Of a stretch of DNA of 36,319 bases, positions 32,495-36,319 are shown in pieces. Where the stretch lies: the NCBI GenBank assembly GCA_001414345.1, contig LLCB01000444.1, positions 1-36,319 on the forward strand. The letters run 5' to 3'. The notes below the pieces were generated by a model. The model was not told where the DNA came from. It ran no database searches and saw only the letters and a list, made by a program, of their open reading frames with translations. The translations under genes were made by a program, and so were the position numbers. The stretch is from Hymenoscyphus infarciens. Its lineage: Eukaryota > Ascomycota > Leotiomycetes > Helotiales > Helotiaceae. Position 1 is the first letter of the stretch. The number at the start of each line of letters is the position of its first letter.

Positions 32495-33373
32495 ACTGAG
32501 ACACCCTCAAGGATTTCAATGGTTGGAAGGACTTGAATATTTCCCCCGAACGAACCCTGGAGAGATCGAGGAATATTCTGACAAATGGTACGCCGTCCGC
32601 CGCCCTTGCACGAGCTGTTACACCATGACCTCTGGTTTCCCGACTCAAACTGAATATATCTGTTTGAGATTCGATTGCTGATAGCACTGGTCTACAGGCA
32701 TATACAAACCGCTATATCATCAAGACCCAACAAGAACGAGACGACTGCTCTCACAGACTCTGCTGGAAGCCTACCGTCGCAGGCTCTTTTCTGTACACAG
32801 CTAGGCTGCTTCGAGACTTGTTCGTTCAAGAACAATTCCTCATTCAAGTAAGTCACCGGGAAAACTTTCAACGGTACCTTCGACTCACCGATCATAGAAA
32901 ACACATGGACAAACACCTCCGTCCCTACAAATGCACCATCTCCAACTGCAAAGCGAAAGAATACAGCGGTGCCGGGGTTTTGAAACGCCATCAAGCCAGC
33001 GTTCAATCGCAATTTCCCTTGTTCGGTTGTTGGATGCAAAAGACGACGACTTGGTTTCAAGCGCAAAGACAATCTCTCGGAACACTTGAAGCGAGTCCAC
33101 AAAATCGAAAAGACAGAAAGTTTCAGTGCATTAGCACTTACTGCAGAAGATCTAGCTGATGAGGTTGAGCAGGATGATGAGATTGAGTCATGTGGGATTA
33201 GTGAAGGAGGAGAAGGAAACATAGATTTTTCAGCCGTACAGTCGTTGGATAAAATATTGTTGGCGGAGATGTTGGAAGAACTTGAAAATGAAAAGACGAC
33301 ATTTAAAGCAAGGTTTGATGCGATTAAAGTAGATATCAAGGCGCTCAAAAGAGTATCGGCTCTCATGTCATGA
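32495..33373 (+). pseudogene. C2H2 zinc-finger protein gene with a frameshift
   Basis: Three exon segments connect well: 32495-32587 (including GFQWLEGLEYFPRTNPGEIEE), 32698-32847 and 32898-33373, with introns GTACGC...CTACAG (110 bp) and GTAAGT...CATAG (50 bp). Splicing assembles a first finger (CTQLGC...FKKHMDKH), then a second (YKCTISNC...VLKRH). Just after it, near 32995-33012, the frame shifts by one. The third finger (FPCSVVGCKRRRLGF...HLKRVH) and the tail down to the stop at 33371-33373 lie in the next frame. No intron can bridge so short a gap. Such tandem C2H2 proteins are common in Helotiales and of unknown, presumably nuclear, function. It could be a pseudogene or a sequencing error. 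The 5' part upstream of 32495 is unresolved. Confidence 0.6.
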
Positions 33374-33653
33374 TTTCCTTTTTCTTTTCTAGTACTGAGA
33401 GAGTAAGACATGGCGTCATTGAATCTCTCTTTTAGTAGTGTAGGAGTACTGGAGTTTTTAATAAGTTATGCAAATGTAAGGCATTTCCACAAAAAAAGGA
33501 AGGAAGCTAAAAAAAGAGGACAAAAGAAACACCCACACACATCATTAGTAAGGTTAGAAGGGGAAAGGAAGGAAAGGTCTGAAGTTACAATTCCAATCAA
33601 CAAGTACTCCACGATTTTAAACAATGTTTTCTAAACCTAAACTTCGTAAAAGA
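33374..33653. other. 3' flank of the zinc-finger locus, no gene
   Basis: About 280 bp of normal but A-rich sequence. A 74-codon open frame at 33410-33634 is lysine-rich, without motifs, and is not called. Confidence 0.5.
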
Positions 33654-33870
33654 GCACCAGGGGGTGTAGGAATTCGTAACTAGTTAAGAGTAGAGTACCT
33701 TTATACTACTCTCTTAATTGTTTAACTAGGACTAGGAAACTAATTCAATTATCGTATGAGATTAGAATAATTAGATTTATAATATCTTTATTATTCTAGG
33801 AGCTTTAGGAGAATTATAGAAGAGGAAGGTGTCTTAGACTATTGTTACGAATTCCTATAACCTCTGGTAC
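33654..33870. mobile_element. MITE-like element with 27 bp inverted repeats
   Basis: The left arm 33654-33680 (GCACCAGGGGGTGTAGGAAT...) matches the reverse complement of 33844-33870 with about four mismatches, mostly RIP-type; the core AGGAATTCGTAAC is exact. Total length is 217 bp. No clear target duplication is visible, so the superfamily is unknown. It sits exactly where normal DNA turns into the right-hand AT-rich block. Confidence 0.6.
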
Positions 33871-35590
33871 GAGTCTAGTCTTAAACAAGGTCTCTATATT
33901 TATTAAAAGTAATAAAGTCGGAAAATTACTTATATAATATTCAGTAGTAACTATAGTATTTTAATATTAATTTCTTCCTCTTCTATATTTCTTAGTTCGT
34001 AGTGTTTTAAGTAGATTAGAGAGAGAGACACTAGATACTAGTTCTTTAGAGATACTTAGCTTATTTAAGGCTATGTTATTTTAGTAGAGTAGTGACTTCA
34101 TTTCACTTTTAAGTAACTCTTTAGAAGTCCTCTAAAAATATTTTAATTTAAGGCCTAGAGTAAAAAGCAGCGTTCTTTTAATTCTGCTAAATACTCTCGT
34201 AAAAAAAATCTTATAATTACTAGAGTAAGAAGGAAGTTAACCTCCGTAGAACATTCCGATCTTTATATAATTAATTTTATTCTTTCAACTTTCTAAGATA
34301 ATATCATTTAGTACTGATTAGTCGAAATAGTAATTAGAAACTAACAAATTTCATAAATTTCCAAACGTTAATTATTTTACTTAGATGTCTAAACTTTTTA
34401 GAATAATTAATATTAATTAATTATATTTAATAACATATATTTAGAGCCTATTTAGCTCGTATATATCTAGGATATATACTACTAGAAAACAAGAGGTAAT
34501 AGATATATATATATACACTAATTATATATATATACTAGTGTTTAGTATATATATTTAAAAGTGATATAAATCCCTTATTTAATCTCGTATATCTTAGTAT
34601 ATATATAAATAGAATATATACTACTATAAAAGGATTTAGACCTCTAGAGGTATAAATCTTTAAAAGTTTATATATATCTTTTATCTACTCTACTACCTAG
34701 TACTAGTATACTACTACTGCTATAGCTCTATACCTTATATACTAATATATATACTAATATATATACTACGAGCTAAACGATTACTTAATATATTAAGAAA
34801 TAATTAAAGATATATACTAACTTATACGAGGTTACTATTTAGAACATCTCGTCAAATATCTATATATATATTTAAATAATTTATACGAGCTAAATAGGCC
34901 CTTAGATTAACTCTATATTTTTGATATTAAATAAGATTTATAATTTTTATTTTATTAAGAGATCTAGAACAAAAGAACTAAAAGGCTTCAGTTTAGATTA
35001 TAAGTAATAATTAATAGATAACTTAGGTACTTTAGCACTCTTATAAGATAAAAAGTAGAGTTAGAGTTAGTTTCGATAGTTAAAGTTCTTCTATTTTGAA
35101 GAGTAGGACTAACTACTATTTATTTCTAGTATTTCGCACTATAACTAAACAAATTCTAGGAATTAATAGATTATATAAGATATTAAAACCTATAAGAGCT
35201 ACTAGTATTTCTAAATTAGTTAGAGTGACAGAGGTCCTTCTAAGTACTATTAATTTCCACGTTAGCTCTACTCTAAGCAAAAAGTAATACTTATTCGAAA
35301 AGTCAATTAAATACCTACTATTCTCAGAAACCTCTCAACTTTGTTTGATTTACTCAATTGTCTCTAATCGTTTTAGACAAATTAGATTTGAATATTTTTT
35401 TTAGGATTAAGTCTTTCTATTTATACTTTTACTAGAAGATCTAGAATAAGATTATTAAACGTAACTAATTTAGAATTTATTTGCTCTTGTCACTATGTTG
35501 AACTCCTCTTATATAGCTTTTACATCTCTCTATTATAACCCCTTTGAACTCTAGCTTGATATTTATATAGTGTTTTAGCTTTCCCTGCCT
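33871..35590. other. RIP-degraded AT-rich block
   Basis: About 1.7 kb of AT-rich sequence with TAA/TAG in all frames and few CA/TG. It contains the 460 bp inverted-repeat element listed separately. A 63-codon open frame at 35096-35287 has no recognisable domain. No parent transposon could be named. Confidence 0.75.
34443..34902. mobile_element. MITE-like element with 21 bp inverted repeats
   Basis: The left arm 34443-34463 (AGAGCCTATTTAGCTCGTAT...) is the reverse complement of 34882-34902 with a single mismatch of RIP type. The interior is a TATA-rich filler of about 420 bp. The target duplication is unclear. Most likely a non-autonomous DNA transposon. Confidence 0.6.
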
Positions 35591-36110
35591 TAGTTAGCCT
35601 AGTACTTAGGATAGGATAGGCTACTCACCTAGGTAAGGATAGGAGAGGCTAGGCTAGATTAGGATTAAGACTAGGCTAAGTTTAGTAGACTAGGTACTCT
35701 AACTAGGATAAGAGTGGCTAGGAAAGTTCTAAAAATAGGATAGAAGTAGCTAGGTAGATAAAAAAAAGGAGGCTAGGCTAGAGTAGGATTAGGAAGGCAA
35801 CCCTCTAATTAGGACCTAGACCCTCTTTTCTACTCGCCTTCTAAATATTAAGCGAAATTAGTAACCTAGACCCTCTTTTCTACTAGCTTTCTAGATATTA
35901 AGCGAAATTAGAGCCGCTTTCTAGGCTTTAAGCGAAATTAACTAGCCTAACTCTTCCTATCCTAGCCTCTCTATTTAGTAAGGAAAGGTAAGTAAGTACT
36001 ATAGGATAGGAGTAGCTAGGAAAGCTAGAATTTAAGAATAGAAGAAGGCGGGATAGCCTTAAAATAGAGGTAGGAGAGAGAAGAAGCGTCGAGGCAGGAT
36101 AGGATAATAG
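35590..36110. repeat. TAGG/GCTAGG-rich repeat cluster
   Basis: About 500 bp dominated by GGATAGG, GGCTAGG, TTAGGA and their complements, unlike any other part of the window. The words resemble but do not equal the fungal telomere unit TTAGGG. It may be a degenerate minisatellite or a subtelomeric repeat; position near the window end does not prove either. Confidence 0.6.
35814..35940. repeat. 50 bp tandem repeat, two full units and one partial
   Basis: A 47 bp block beginning ACCTAGACCCTCTTTTCTAC and ending AAGCGAAATTA stands at 35814-35860 and again at 35864-35910 with a few mismatches. A shortened third copy ends with the same AAGCGAAATTA at 35940. Confidence 0.85.
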
Positions 36111-36301
36111 ATTAGGCGGGGAAACCTAAAACACTGTATTTATATAACGATTAAAGCACACCTTAGGTTACGTACCGACTCACGCACCAGAATTCCTTCG
36201 GCCTCGTTTACAAGAGTTTTGTCAATTGTTCAAGGTCAAGATAGTTTATTGAGCCTTCACTTAGCCTAGCATACTTATTTTGACAGCCGGATGCATTGCC
36301 A
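36111..36301. other. Normal-composition end segment, no gene
   Basis: About 190 bp in which ordinary composition returns. It is too short to judge; nothing is recognisable. Confidence 0.5.
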
Positions 36302-36319
36302 CCCCCCCCCCCCCCCCCC
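36302..36319 (+). repeat. Poly-C homopolymer at the window end
   Basis: The last 18 bases are all C. This may be a real C-tract at which an assembly stopped, or an assembly artefact. Confidence 0.7.

Noticed and set aside
32818..33159. Unspliced 113-codon reading of the zinc-finger exon
   Set aside because: Its first part runs through a GTAAGT...CATAG intron, and its last part reads past the frameshift in the wrong frame. Splicing at 32848-32897 gives a proper first finger instead.
32692..33411. 239-codon minus-strand frame over the zinc-finger locus
   Set aside because: Antisense to clear C2H2 motifs and a plausible spliced plus-strand model; no recognisable domain of its own.

Overview
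This window comes from a filamentous ascomycete, probably a leotiomycete (Helotiales-like). The taxonomic placement is inferred from protein style and genome texture, not from a search. Genes carry short introns (49-67 bp) with GTAAGT-like donors. The DNA is sharply bipartite: blocks of normal composition alternate with extremely AT-rich blocks in which the dinucleotides CA and TG are almost absent. That is the footprint of repeat-induced point mutation (RIP).

Layout. 1-110 and about 600-2330 are RIP-degraded AT-rich DNA around a small normal-composition island. 2331-6700 is normal-composition DNA with no convincing gene, but with several repeats, a CRE-centred palindrome and a tRNA-like relic. 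6709-7744 (minus) is a complete three-exon urate oxidase gene with a TATA box and GATA-type sites upstream. 9145-26020 is a 17 kb RIP-degraded block. It opens with a 229 bp TA-flanked MITE-like element and then holds a Ty1/copia retrotransposon (9920-24185; 171 bp LTRs; TSD AAAAG). That element is itself interrupted by a Ty3/gypsy chromovirus (12742-20835; 496 bp LTRs; TSD ATAAT). 26635-30696 (plus) is a complete three-exon RICTOR/AVO3 homologue, the TORC2 subunit. 31705-33373 (plus) is a decayed or frameshifted C2H2 zinc-finger gene. 33640-36130 is another RIP-degraded block with two MITE-like inverted-repeat elements and a TAGG-rich repeat cluster. The window ends in an 18-base poly-C run.

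The two intact genes are unrelated single-copy housekeeping genes (purine catabolism in the peroxisome; TOR signalling), not a cluster. The rest of the window is layered transposon history. The most notable points are: exact target-site duplications surviving around heavily mutated elements; both retroelement zinc knuckles with all four metal ligands turned to tyrosine; one gypsy LTR whose outer part escaped mutation while its partner did not; and a protein-like antisense reading frame between the gypsy chromodomain and its 3' LTR that standard retroelement anatomy does not explain.
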